This document shows positions 18,713 to 27,989 of a DNA stretch of 42,860 nt, in pieces. The stretch comes from an uncultured Polaribacter sp. Lineage in GTDB: Bacteria; Bacteroidota; Bacteroidia; Flavobacteriales; Flavobacteriaceae. The stretch covers positions 1 to 42,860 of the forward strand of contig CAJWTV010000012.1 of NCBI GenBank assembly GCA_913047375.1, read 5' to 3'. Below the pieces are notes generated by a model. That model was not told where the DNA came from and did not search any database. It was given only the letters and a program-made list of their open reading frames with translations. Both the position numbers and the translations under genes were made by a program. Each line of letters begins with the position of its first letter. Position 1 is the stretch's first letter.

Positions 18713-20440
18713 ATGAATCTATCTAATCTTGATTACAGTATAATTATTGGCTTTTTTATTTTATCACTTTTTATTGGGATTTGGGTTTCTAAAAAGTCTG
18801 GAAAGAATACATCTGAATATTTTCTTTCGGGCAGGAATATGCCTTGGTGGTTATTAGGAGTTTCTATGGTTGCCACAACATTTGCAGCAGATACTCCTGG
18901 CTTAGTTACAGAATTAGTAAGAAAAGATGGTGTTTCTGGTAATTGGGTTTGGTGGGCATTTTTATTAACAGGAATGTTAACTGTTATTTTTTACGCAAAA
19001 TTATGGCGAAAATCAGGAATTACAACTGACTTAGAGTTCTATGAAATTAGATATTCCGGTAAAATGGCAGGATTTCTTAGAGGCTTCAGAGCTATTTACT
19101 TAGGTGTAATTTTTAATGTAGTAACTATGGCAGGTGTTTGTCTAGCTGGTGCGAAAATTGCTAATATTTTACTGGGCATAGATCAGGGAGAAATGTTAGT
19201 ATACTCTTCAATAATAATAGTAATATATTCATCTTTAGGTGGACTGAAAGGTGTTTTAATTACTGATTTTGTACAATTTATAATTGCAATGATTGGGTCT
19301 GTTTGGGCTACTATTTATATTTTAGATTTACCAGAAATTGGAGGGTTATCTAATTTACTATCTCATGAAAATGTTGCTAATAAATTAAACATGCTACCTG
19401 ATTTTTCTAATACGGAAGCATTAGTAACATTATTTATTATTCCTTTAGCAGTTCAATGGTGGAGTACATGGTATCCTGGCGCTGAACCAGGAGGAGGTGG
19501 ATATATTGCACAAAGAATGTTAGCAGCGAAAGATGAAAAAAATGCAACTTGGGCTACTTTATTTTTTAATTTTGCACATTATGGTTTACGCCCTTGGCCA
19601 TGGATTTTAGTTGGACTAGCGTCATTAGTTATTTTCCCAACTTTAACAGATGTAAATGCTGCTTTCCCAAATTTGCCAATAGATATGCAGGGACATGACG
19701 TTGCTTATGCTGCTATGATGACATACCTGCCAGCTGGTCTAATAGGTGTTGTTTTAACCTCATTAATAGCTGCTTTTATGAGTACGATATCTACTCAACT
19801 TAACTGGGGAAGTTCTTATGTTGTTAACGACTTTTATGGTCGATTTATAAATAAAAATGCATCAGAGAAACAAAAAGTAATCGTTGGCAAATTAACAACA
19901 GTATTTTTAATGGCTTGTGCAGCTTCTTTTTCTTTTTATCTTCAATCCGCAAAGGATGTTTTTGATTTATTACTTCAAATAGGTGCTGGAACTGGTTTAT
20001 TATTTATTTTAAGATGGTTTTGGCACAGAATTAATCCGTACAGTGAAATTGCTGCAATGGCTATCTCTTTTATTGTAGCTATCTTATTTTTTATAAATGG
20101 AAAACTAGAAAACCCTTGGATTGAAATTGCAGGACATTGGCAATTAATAAGTGGAGTTTTAATAACTACTTTTGGATGGGTTTTAGTAACACTATTTACT
20201 AAGCCGTCTACAAAAGAAAAAATTGATAGTTTTGAAAAATTAGTTTTTGATGGGGAAGATAAATTTAAAAATGTTGGAATAAAAATAGTAGCCTTTTTTA
20301 CAAGTGTAATTGGTGTTTATAGTTTTCTATTTGCTACTGGAAACTGGATCTATGGTGAGACTATTTTAGCTATTTCTCTATCTCTACTTTCCTTAATATG
20401 TGTTTTTATTTTAATAAAAACATGGAAGAAAATAACTTAA
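18713..20440 (+). CDS. Sodium:solute symporter family transporter
   Basis: The 575-residue inner-membrane protein belongs to the SSS family (SLC5-like, LeuT fold). Many hydrophobic segments are visible, starting with YSIIIGFFILSLFIGIWVS at about residue 8. The family features are the early SEYFLSGRNMPWWLLGVSMVATTFAADTP region (about 33-62), the conserved YSSLGGLKGVLITDFVQ segment (about 171-187), which is the classic SSS pattern GGLKaVvxTDxxQ, and STISTQLNWGSSYVVNDFY. The substrate could be a sugar, an organic acid or another solute and cannot be read from sequence. It is transcribed divergently from pfkA. Its stop codon overlaps the TamB stop codon on the other strand. Confidence 0.9.
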   Translation: MNLSNLDYSIIIGFFILSLFIGIWVSKKSGKNTSEYFLSGRNMPWWLLGVSMVATTFAADTPGLVTELVRKDGVSGNWVWWAFLLTGMLTVIFYAKLWRKSGITTDLEFYEIRYSGKMAGFLRGFRAIYLGVIFNVVTMAGVCLAGAKIANILLGIDQGEMLVYSSIIIVIYSSLGGLKGVLITDFVQFIIAMIGSVWATIYILDLPEIGGLSNLLSHENVANKLNMLPDFSNTEALVTLFIIPLAVQWWSTWYPGAEPGGGGYIAQRMLAAKDEKNATWATLFFNFAHYGLRPWPWILVGLASLVIFPTLTDVNAAFPNLPIDMQGHDVAYAAMMTYLPAGLIGVVLTSLIAAFMSTISTQLNWGSSYVVNDFYGRFINKNASEKQKVIVGKLTTVFLMACAASFSFYLQSAKDVFDLLLQIGAGTGLLFILRWFWHRINPYSEIAAMAISFIVAILFFINGKLENPWIEIAGHWQLISGVLITTFGWVLVTLFTKPSTKEKIDSFEKLVFDGEDKFKNVGIKIVAFFTSVIGVYSFLFATGNWIYGETILAISLSLLSLICVFILIKTWKKIT

Positions 20441-23400
20441 TTTCTGATTTTATTTTTTTTAATACCTGCCTTCCTTAAGAAATCAGAAAATGTGTTAAAA
20501 TTTACCTGATAGGAAAGACCTACTCCTTGTGTGTAACCTTCTTCTTCAGTAGAATATTGTATTTCGTTCTGTCTATTAAAAATTACCCCTCTGAAAGTAC
20601 CAGCTTTATTTAATAAGACTTCAACCTTTACTTGACCAATAACACTGGACTGTGTCTTTGCTCCTACTGGCACTCCTACTTTTCCATTAATGATTATTCT
20701 ATCGCTAACATTAGTACTCACAGACACATCAACTTGGTTATCTATATTTAGCTTATCTGTATCGCTATTATCTATACCTTGAACATAGTCTACACCAAAT
20801 TTAAACTTACTATCAGAACTATTTATTAAGCTAGAAAAAGCTGCAGTGATTGCATTAGAAGCCGTACTTGTTATAGCTGAGGTACTGTCAAAATTTATCT
20901 TATCTGGATTAACAAAACTACCAAAAGTTAGTAATGATATGAACTGAGTAGTCTTTTCATTTACATTATTATCATTTAAAATGAATTCTAATTCTGTTGC
21001 AATAGAAGGATCAACATTTGGTAATTCTATATCAAGTTCCTGAAGAGAATTAAATAGTCCACCGGTAATTTTGGTTACTAAATCAACTTCAATATTTCTA
21101 CTTGAATTAAAGTTTTGTAATAGTACTGATGGATTTGCTCTTGCTTTATAAATTGCAGCTAAATTTAAATTAGCTTCGTATGGATCTCCGTTCCAGGAAA
21201 CAGTTCCTCCTTTTTGTATTAAAAAGGGCCTATTCACAATACCTCCATATTTAAAATCATATACACCACTATCAATCGTATAATCGCCAAAAATATTAAA
21301 TTTTCCACCAGGATTAATTTGGATATCTAAAGTACCTGAACCTAAACCTGTCAACTGACTACCATAGATTTCATCAATAACAACTTGCATTCTAGCATCT
21401 TTTGTAACGTCTAAATTTATATTTAATGAAAGACCTTTTAGAGCATTCTTTGCTAGTTCTCGTTGTTTTTCTGTGGCTTTTAATAAGTCTGATTTAAAAT
21501 GAATTAATTTATAGTTATTTACTGTTTTTATGTCTTTTAATGGAACAACAAAAGCAGTTCCAGGTTGTGTACTACCATTTATATCGATAGTTAATTGATC
21601 TGTTAAACCTGTTATACTAGCAGTACCTTTTAAAAAACCGGAACCATAATACAATGCATCGTCAGTGTTTTTTGTGTTTAGGACTAGTAGATTATCAGTA
21701 TCAATTTGAATATTTAAAAACCATTGATTGAAATTTTGGTGAACTATTTCTCCTTCTAGTTTACCTTTAGATCCGTATTCTGTATCTAATAAATTAATAT
21801 TTTGTAAAATGAATGATTGTTCATCTAAAGTAATAATCGATTCTCCCACAAAATTATAATCTATATTCAGGTAAGGAAATGTTAATCCAGCATTGTTTAA
21901 GTTTAAGGTTCCAAGCATAGTAGGGTTTCCTAAGAATCCTTTTAGGCTAATATCTCCAGAGGCTGATCCTCTAATTGAGGATAAAACATTTTTTCCTAGA
22001 GGACTAAAAGCATCTAACTTAAATTCCTCTAGGTTAACTTTTAAATCTATTAAAGGTTTTTTTGTCGTAAAATCTAAAGAACCTTTTGCATCAATATTTT
22101 TGACATTTTTACTATTTAATGATAAATCTAAATTATACTTCTCATAAGAGTTATCCCCAATAATATTTAAGATTAAATCTCCTTGTTTAAAATCATTAAT
22201 TTCAAAATCTTTTATCAATACACTTCCTGATGGATTATAAATTCCCTCTTTTTGAAGAAAATTTAATTTACCTGACAATAATCCTTTTAGAGCTAAGCTA
22301 TCTATCTCAGGCAGGAAACTCTGTAGTTTTACTTTTTTGAAATTAGCTAATAGTTTCTTCTCATCATCACCTTTTAGATAACCAGAAAATTCAATTTCTT
22401 GTTTATTCGAGATAACTTTAAACTGACTAAAATCGAATTCATTTGTATTTAAATCAAATGTGATTTGGTCAGAATTAGTCTTATCCGGTTTAATTTTCCA
22501 AATATTTTCTTTAAAATTAAAAGATGATTCTTGAAAAGCTACAACAGATTTACCTTTAGAATTAATAGTGTAATTAAAATCTAAATTGAATTCTTCATTA
22601 TTAAATTTACCCCCTTCAAAAACAGATTTGAAATATAATGTATCATTATCTGTTCTATTTAAAATATTTAATTTAGAAATATTATAAAATTTAGTATTTA
22701 ATTCTGAAGCAGTTAAACTTGTATTAAAAAGTTGATTTCGATGATCTGCAGAAAGCTTAACATCTTTAATTTCATTTCCAAAAACTTCGATACGTGGAGA
22801 TGAAATATTCAATTTTAATTGATTTTCATTAGACACGACCTTTCCTTTAATTTTTGTTTTATCGTCTATAAATATTTCTGGAAAAAAAACATTTATTATC
22901 TGATTATAAATAGTGAAATTAAAATCTAAAAACTGATCATCATTTACTTTATAGGATTTGTAGTTTGTAAAAACACTCCCTAAAATATTTTGAGTAACGG
23001 GCAGTAACTCTGAAAAAGTAAATTTACCCAACATATAGCCATTTGCTATATCTTTTGAAATTAGCTCAATACGTTTTATATTTTCCTTTACTATAGAAGA
23101 AATACTAAATTCTTTAAAAGTAAATTCTTTAGCTGTATTTGTATAGAAGACATCGTTAAAAACTCCATTCCCAATGATATTCTCTAAAGTATTTCCTTGT
23201 ATATCTAAACTAATCCTTCCTTTTAAAAGCGCGATGGAGTCTCTGGTGAATAGATTCGTTTTTTTAAGGTTTAAATGAGTAATATTTGCATCAAAATCAA
23301 ATTCTCTAATCTCTTTAGATAAATCTGCCAATCCATTAAAAGTCATTTTAAAATTATCATCATCAATTAATAGATCACCGTCAAACTTATTGTTTTGAAA

Positions 23401-24792
23401 TTGACCGTTAGCTTTAATATTGGTGTATTTATAATTTTTAAAATCTAATTCTGAAACTTCTCCAATAAATGAAGTATTTATATTATCTAACTTAAATCCA
23501 GTACCTTTAACTTGACCTTTTAGAGATATTTTATTAAAAAGAGAATCACTTAAAAAAATTCCAATATCAAATTTTTTAAGATTAATACTACCACTATACA
23601 TTGCATTATCAAGTTTACCGATATTGGAAATTCTAATATTAGAATCAATATTCCCTATCTCAGAATTGATACTTGTTGAAGCCTCTATTTCTTTTGGAGA
23701 TACTCTAATTAATCCACTTGATGTAACTCTTCCTAAACGAGATAACTCTGAGGGCAATTTTTTTCCTAAAACATTCGGCAACAATAATTTAATGTCAGAA
23801 TATTTGAAAGAAAGTTTATCAATATTACCATTAAACTCGAAACCTTTATTAGTATTTAATAGGTTTTCAAAAGAAAGTTTACCATAAATATCTAGACCTC
23901 TTTTAGAATTTAATTTTAAATTTAATATATCTAAATTATTAAGCGTTCCAATTGCTTTTCCGGAAAAACTCAAAATATCGTCTCCCTCTAATTCTCTGTA
24001 TAATTTTTTAAAATCACGTATCGAAAAAACACTTTTTTTAAAATCAGCTTGAATTTTTACTTTATTATTAAAATCTTTTAAATCTTCTTTATTGTAAGTA
24101 AATAAAATATCACCATCTATTTTAGAACTTCGAGTTTCTATCATTATTTCCTTAAAACTCATTGAATCTAATGAATAGGAAAAGTCAGTCGTAAGGTTTG
24201 TTATATTTAAGCCATTAGCTTCTCTAAAATGAAGACCTCTAATTTTTGTTGTTACATTTGGACCTATTATCGAAAATTTTTGAAGATTTCCTCCTATACC
24301 TATAGCTTTATATTTTATAACTTTTCTATCATTTTGATTAACTAACTTATAATTTAAGTTGCTAATGTAAATATTAGAGGTCTGAAGGGTGAAAATATTT
24401 TGTGTAGAATCTATTTGTTTTGTGTTAAACCTATCTATGAAAACTGATAAATTATTATTTTTTTCATTTACATATGTTTTCATATATAAATAAGATTCTT
24501 CTATAGAAACACTGTTTAATTTCACTTCTCCGTTAATGATCCTTTTAGCATTTAAAAGTGATGTGGATAGCTTATTAATAAAAATTAATGTGTCATTGTG
24601 ATGATCACGAATTTCAATACCTTTTAGCTCTATACTTCCTAAAAAAGATAGATCAACTTTTTTTATAATTAAATCAGTACCAAAATCTTGATTAATCGTT
24701 TTTGTAGCAAATTTTGCTAATTTTGTTTGCACAAAAGAAGTTGATAATAAAATTATTACCAACAGAAGAAAAAGCACAAAGTACTTTGTCAA
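20437..24792 (-). CDS. TamB-domain translocation/assembly protein (AsmA-like lipid-transfer protein)
   Basis: TamB-like proteins span the periplasm as a long hydrophobic beta-groove and are implicated in phospholipid transport to the outer membrane; older work proposed a role in outer-membrane protein assembly. The 1451-residue protein has one N-terminal membrane anchor (about residues 4-22), long repetitive beta-rich sequence, and a C-terminal TamB/DUF490 domain (about 990-1440). A marker of that domain is GGKFNIFGDYTIDSGVYDFKYGG, with LIQKGGTVSWNGDPYEANLNL just after it. The start is uncertain: position 24792 is TTG, no ATG or GTG lies between it and the upstream in-frame stop, and basic residues (KKYRKILLK) in the upstream frame would suit the cytoplasmic end of the anchor. 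The real start may thus be a rarer codon slightly upstream. A TamA-type partner is not adjacent. Confidence 0.9.
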   Translation of the reverse strand: MTKYFVLFLLLVIILLSTSFVQTKLAKFATKTINQDFGTDLIIKKVDLSFLGSIELKGIEIRDHHNDTLIFINKLSTSLLNAKRIINGEVKLNSVSIEESYLYMKTYVNEKNNNLSVFIDRFNTKQIDSTQNIFTLQTSNIYISNLNYKLVNQNDRKVIKYKAIGIGGNLQKFSIIGPNVTTKIRGLHFREANGLNITNLTTDFSYSLDSMSFKEIMIETRSSKIDGDILFTYNKEDLKDFNNKVKIQADFKKSVFSIRDFKKLYRELEGDDILSFSGKAIGTLNNLDILNLKLNSKRGLDIYGKLSFENLLNTNKGFEFNGNIDKLSFKYSDIKLLLPNVLGKKLPSELSRLGRVTSSGLIRVSPKEIEASTSINSEIGNIDSNIRISNIGKLDNAMYSGSINLKKFDIGIFLSDSLFNKISLKGQVKGTGFKLDNINTSFIGEVSELDFKNYKYTNIKANGQFQNNKFDGDLLIDDDNFKMTFNGLADLSKEIREFDFDANITHLNLKKTNLFTRDSIALLKGRISLDIQGNTLENIIGNGVFNDVFYTNTAKEFTFKEFSISSIVKENIKRIELISKDIANGYMLGKFTFSELLPVTQNILGSVFTNYKSYKVNDDQFLDFNFTIYNQIINVFFPEIFIDDKTKIKGKVVSNENQLKLNISSPRIEVFGNEIKDVKLSADHRNQLFNTSLTASELNTKFYNISKLNILNRTDNDTLYFKSVFEGGKFNNEEFNLDFNYTINSKGKSVVAFQESSFNFKENIWKIKPDKTNSDQITFDLNTNEFDFSQFKVISNKQEIEFSGYLKGDDEKKLLANFKKVKLQSFLPEIDSLALKGLLSGKLNFLQKEGIYNPSGSVLIKDFEINDFKQGDLILNIIGDNSYEKYNLDLSLNSKNVKNIDAKGSLDFTTKKPLIDLKVNLEEFKLDAFSPLGKNVLSSIRGSASGDISLKGFLGNPTMLGTLNLNNAGLTFPYLNIDYNFVGESIITLDEQSFILQNINLLDTEYGSKGKLEGEIVHQNFNQWFLNIQIDTDNLLVLNTKNTDDALYYGSGFLKGTASITGLTDQLTIDINGSTQPGTAFVVPLKDIKTVNNYKLIHFKSDLLKATEKQRELAKNALKGLSLNINLDVTKDARMQVVIDEIYGSQLTGLGSGTLDIQINPGGKFNIFGDYTIDSGVYDFKYGGIVNRPFLIQKGGTVSWNGDPYEANLNLAAIYKARANPSVLLQNFNSSRNIEVDLVTKITGGLFNSLQELDIELPNVDPSIATELEFILNDNNVNEKTTQFISLLTFGSFVNPDKINFDSTSAITSTASNAITAAFSSLINSSDSKFKFGVDYVQGIDNSDTDKLNIDNQVDVSVSTNVSDRIIINGKVGVPVGAKTQSSVIGQVKVEVLLNKAGTFRGVIFNRQNEIQYSTEEEGYTQGVGLSYQVNFNTFSDFLRKAGIKKNKIRN

Positions 24793-24863
24793 TTTTAATA
24801 GTATTTTTCTATATTTTTTGATAGGTAATTTTATTAAATTGTGGGTAATATTTAAAACTATAT

Positions 24864-24871
24864 CAAAAATA
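24864..24871 (-). promoter_or_regulatory. Possible -7 box for the TamB gene
   Basis: On the - strand TATTTTTG fits TAnnTTTG about 70 bases upstream of the annotated TamB start. TTTG boxes exist at spacings of 13 and 24 bases, neither ideal, so the -33 part is unclear. Confidence 0.4.
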
Positions 24872-24959
24872 TTGCCAACCTAGACAAAGAACGGTCAAAT
24901 TTAACAAACAATTAAATTTCTATTCTTAAAAAAACTGGTACTTGATAAAAAATTATAGT

Positions 24960-24967
24960 TAATTTTG
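24960..24967 (+). promoter_or_regulatory. Possible -7 box for tsaD
   Basis: TAATTTTG fits TAnnTTTG and ends 20 bases before the tsaD ATG. A TTG lies 15 bases upstream (24942-24944), shorter than the usual spacing of about 19. Confidence 0.45.
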
Positions 24968-24987
24968 TTTTTAGAAAGTAATCTTTA

Positions 24988-26010
24988 ATGAAAAAAATTT
25001 ATATACTAGGTATAGAGTCTTCTTGTGATGACACTTGTGCAGCTGTAATATGTGATGGAAAGATATTAAGTAATATTATAGCTAATCAAGAGGTACATTC
25101 AAAATATGGGGGTGTCGTTCCAGAATTAGCTTCTAGAGCTCATCAGCAAAATATTGTACCTGTTATTCAACAAGCTTTAGACAAAGCTAATATAGAAAAA
25201 GAAGATTTATCTGCAATTGCCTTCACGCGAGGTCCTGGTTTAATGGGTTCACTATTAGTGGGTACCTCTTTTGCTAAATCTTTGGCTATTGGCTTAAATA
25301 TTCCTTTAATTGACGTGAATCACATGCAAGCTCATATTTTATCACATTTTATTATTGAAGATGGAAATATCCCTCCACCATTTCCTTTTATTTGTTTAAC
25401 AATTAGTGGTGGACATACTCAAATTGTAAAAATTACTGATCATTTTAAAATGGAAGTTTTAGGAGAAACGATAGATGATGCTGTCGGTGAAGCTTTTGAT
25501 AAATCTGCTAAAATATTAGGTCTAACCTATCCTGGAGGACCTTTAATCGATAAACACGCACGTTTTGGAAATCCAAAAGCATATTCTTTCACCAAACCTA
25601 AAGTTGGTGATTTAGATTTTAGTTTTAGCGGCTTAAAAACAGGTATACTTTACTTTATCCAAAAACAACAAAAAATAAATCCTAACTTTATTAAAGAGAA
25701 TTTAAATGACTTGTGTGCATCTATACAGCACACAATTGTTGAGATTTTAATGGATAAAATTAAAAATGCAGTCAAAGAGACGAATATAAAACATATTGCT
25801 ATAGCTGGAGGTGTTTCCGCTAACTCAGGAATTAGAGAAAGATTAGAAACTGCTAATAAGCATTTTGGATGGACAACATATATTCCGAAATTCGAATATA
25901 CAACAGATAATGCTGCAATGATTGCAATAACAGGCTATTTAAAGTATTTAATTAAGGATTTCTCGCAGGAAGATATTAATGTAAATGCTAGATTAAAAGT
26001 AACAGAATAA
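24988..26010 (+). CDS. tsaD: tRNA N6-threonylcarbamoyladenosine (t6A) transferase subunit
   Basis: TsaD transfers the threonylcarbamoyl group to A37 of ANN-decoding tRNAs, working with TsaB and TsaE. The 340 residues match the family. Motifs visible are GIESSCDDTCAAV at residues 8-20, the metal-binding histidines H112 and H116 (NHMQAHILSH), the ISGGHTQ nucleotide loop, GEAFDKSAKILGL and the C-terminal YTTDNAAMIA with the conserved aspartate. The gene is divergent from the TamB gene; this neighbourhood of tsaD and tamB is one I recall from other Bacteroidota. The next gene starts 2 bases after its stop. Confidence 0.97.
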   Translation: MKKIYILGIESSCDDTCAAVICDGKILSNIIANQEVHSKYGGVVPELASRAHQQNIVPVIQQALDKANIEKEDLSAIAFTRGPGLMGSLLVGTSFAKSLAIGLNIPLIDVNHMQAHILSHFIIEDGNIPPPFPFICLTISGGHTQIVKITDHFKMEVLGETIDDAVGEAFDKSAKILGLTYPGGPLIDKHARFGNPKAYSFTKPKVGDLDFSFSGLKTGILYFIQKQQKINPNFIKENLNDLCASIQHTIVEILMDKIKNAVKETNIKHIAIAGGVSANSGIRERLETANKHFGWTTYIPKFEYTTDNAAMIAITGYLKYLIKDFSQEDINVNARLKVTE

Positions 26011-26012
26011 AT

Positions 26013-27872
26013 ATGCTAAATATTACAGCTTTTAAAAATAGGCTTCAATTTTTCTTAAATTATTATTTCTTGTGGGTTACTTATTTTTTCCTTGCACGAT
26101 TATTTTTCTTAATATTCTATTATAAACAAAGTTATCAGCTAGGATTTTATGAGACTTTGAAAACATTTATTTATGGCTTTAGATTAGATGCATCTTTTGT
26201 TGGATATATTTCTATAATTCCTTTTCTATTAATATTATTATCCCTCTTTATTCCAAATAAAGTGACTTCGATATTAATAAAAACTAGTACTTACTCGTTT
26301 GTAATTATAATTAGTTTTTTGATGGTTATAGATACCTCTCTTTATCAATCTTGGGGGACAAGAATAGACTCTACATTACTGAATTACCTCAATACTCCAG
26401 AGATTATGTGGGCAACTGCCTCTACTTTTCAAATTATAACTGGAGCATTATTTTGGATTATTTCATCTCTAAGTTTTATTTTATTATTTAATAAAATGAT
26501 AAACAAACAAATTAAAAAAATCAAAAAAGGAGGGTTTTTAATAGCTCTATCTATATTGATTGTAATATCATCTATTATTATACCTATAAGGGGTGGACTC
26601 CAAGTTATACCTATTAATCAAAGTAATGTTTATTTTTCTAAAAACATGTTTGGTAATCATGCTGCAGTTAATTTTATGTGGAATTTCACACACTCGATTT
26701 CAAGTGAAGTTTCTGATAAAAATCCATATAAAAAATTTCAAAATGCATTAGCTAATAATATTATCAAATCAAGAAAAGAAAACCTTTTACATACTACAAA
26801 TGATTCAATTTTAAATACTAGTAAACCTAATGTAATATTAATTATTTGGGAAAGTTTAACTGCTAAGTTAGTAGGCTCTTTGGGTGGGGAAGCTAATGTA
26901 ACTGAAAACTTAAATCGTTTATCAAATGAAGGTATTTTATTTACAAATTTCTACGCAAATGGAGATAGAACAGACAAAGGTTTAATTGCTATTCTAAGTG
27001 GATACTACCCTCAAACTAATAAAAGTATCATAAAAATACCTAGTAAAAACAGGTCATTACCAATGTTAACCAAAAGTATGATTAAAGCTGGTTATAAGAC
27101 TTCTTTTTATTACGGTGGAGACTTGAATTTTGGAAATATGAATACCTATTTAAGAAATGCCGGTGTCACTAATTTTGTTGATGGAAATTCATTCGATAAG
27201 AAAGATTGGAATTCAAAATGGGGAGCGCATGATCACGTTTTTATGAATCGATTTACTAATGATTTAAATTTAAAAATTGAAGAACCTTTTTTTAAAATTG
27301 CTTTAACATTAACTAGTCACGAGCCTTTTGAATTTCCAGGTGATTATAAATTTGGGAAAGATACCGAAGAAAATAAGTTTAGAAGTTCACATGCGTATAC
27401 AGATAAAACTATTGGAAAATTTATAGAAAATGCAAAAAAACAGAACTGGTGGAAAAATACTTTAATTATAATTATGGCAGACCACGGTCATAGATCACCA
27501 GAACATAAAGGAGCCTTTAATTCTCCTGAAAAGTTTAAAATACCTATGCTATGGTTAGGGGGAGCAGTAAATAAGAATTTTAAAGTAAATACGATTTCTT
27601 CACAAGTTGATTTTTCTTATTCTCTTTTAAATTTATTAAATATTAATAATTCCGATTTTAAATGGAGTAAAAGTATTTTTAATGATAATAGTAATCAATA
27701 TGCACACTATATTTTTAATAACGGTTTTGGAACTTTAGACAAGAATGGTGTATATGTTTATGATTTTGTAGGTAATAAATCGATACTTGAAAGTGGTGTT
27801 TCGTTTAGAACTTTAGATTCTCTAGGAAAGGCTATAACACAAGAAGCATATCAAGATTTTATAGAAAGATAA
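26013..27872 (+). CDS. LTA synthase-like membrane sulfatase-superfamily phosphotransferase
   Basis: The 619-residue protein has an N-terminal membrane domain with about five segments (residues 15-190) and a periplasmic alkaline phosphatase/sulfatase-fold domain (about 270-560). Metal-site and nucleophile candidates match the LtaS family: E280 (IIWESL), T320 (GDRTDKGL) as catalytic threonine, and D490-H491 (MADHGH). Gram-positive LtaS polymerises glycerol phosphate. Gram-negative relatives such as OpgB and EptA-like enzymes move phosphoglycerol or phosphoethanolamine to glycans or lipid A. Which acceptor is used here is unknown; a decoration of a periplasmic or outer-membrane glycan is the simplest inference. 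It is translationally close to tsaD (2-base gap) and followed by a weak AT-rich hairpin. Confidence 0.85.
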   Translation: MLNITAFKNRLQFFLNYYFLWVTYFFLARLFFLIFYYKQSYQLGFYETLKTFIYGFRLDASFVGYISIIPFLLILLSLFIPNKVTSILIKTSTYSFVIIISFLMVIDTSLYQSWGTRIDSTLLNYLNTPEIMWATASTFQIITGALFWIISSLSFILLFNKMINKQIKKIKKGGFLIALSILIVISSIIIPIRGGLQVIPINQSNVYFSKNMFGNHAAVNFMWNFTHSISSEVSDKNPYKKFQNALANNIIKSRKENLLHTTNDSILNTSKPNVILIIWESLTAKLVGSLGGEANVTENLNRLSNEGILFTNFYANGDRTDKGLIAILSGYYPQTNKSIIKIPSKNRSLPMLTKSMIKAGYKTSFYYGGDLNFGNMNTYLRNAGVTNFVDGNSFDKKDWNSKWGAHDHVFMNRFTNDLNLKIEEPFFKIALTLTSHEPFEFPGDYKFGKDTEENKFRSSHAYTDKTIGKFIENAKKQNWWKNTLIIIMADHGHRSPEHKGAFNSPEKFKIPMLWLGGAVNKNFKVNTISSQVDFSYSLLNLLNINNSDFKWSKSIFNDNSNQYAHYIFNNGFGTLDKNGVYVYDFVGNKSILESGVSFRTLDSLGKAITQEAYQDFIER

Positions 27873-27905
27873 AATGTTAAAAAATCATTCTTATTTTTAA
27901 CATTT
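27872..27905 (+). terminator. AT-rich hairpin after the LTA synthase-like gene
   Basis: Twelve paired positions (27872-27883 with 27894-27905) around a 10-base loop begin at the last base of the stop codon. The stem is almost all A/T with one G-C pair, and no T-run follows, so function as a terminator is plausible but weak. Confidence 0.4.
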
Positions 27906-27955
27906 CTAAATATTAAAAAACGAGAAAAGTAATTCTATTTTATTCGTCTTATACC

Positions 27956-27963
27956 TATATTTG
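27956..27963 (+). promoter_or_regulatory. -7 promoter box for ccsBA
   Basis: TATATTTG fits TAnnTTTG and lies 26 bases before the ccsBA ATG in a 117-base gap. No TTG is seen at the usual upstream distance. Confidence 0.45.
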
Positions 27964-27989
27964 CGTAACTAAAGAAAAGATCATTTCAG

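Noticed and set aside
26013..27872. Lipoteichoic acid synthase in the strict sense
   Set aside because: The rest of the window points to a Gram-negative envelope (lptD, porU, porV), so the family member is likely a phosphotransferase with another acceptor.
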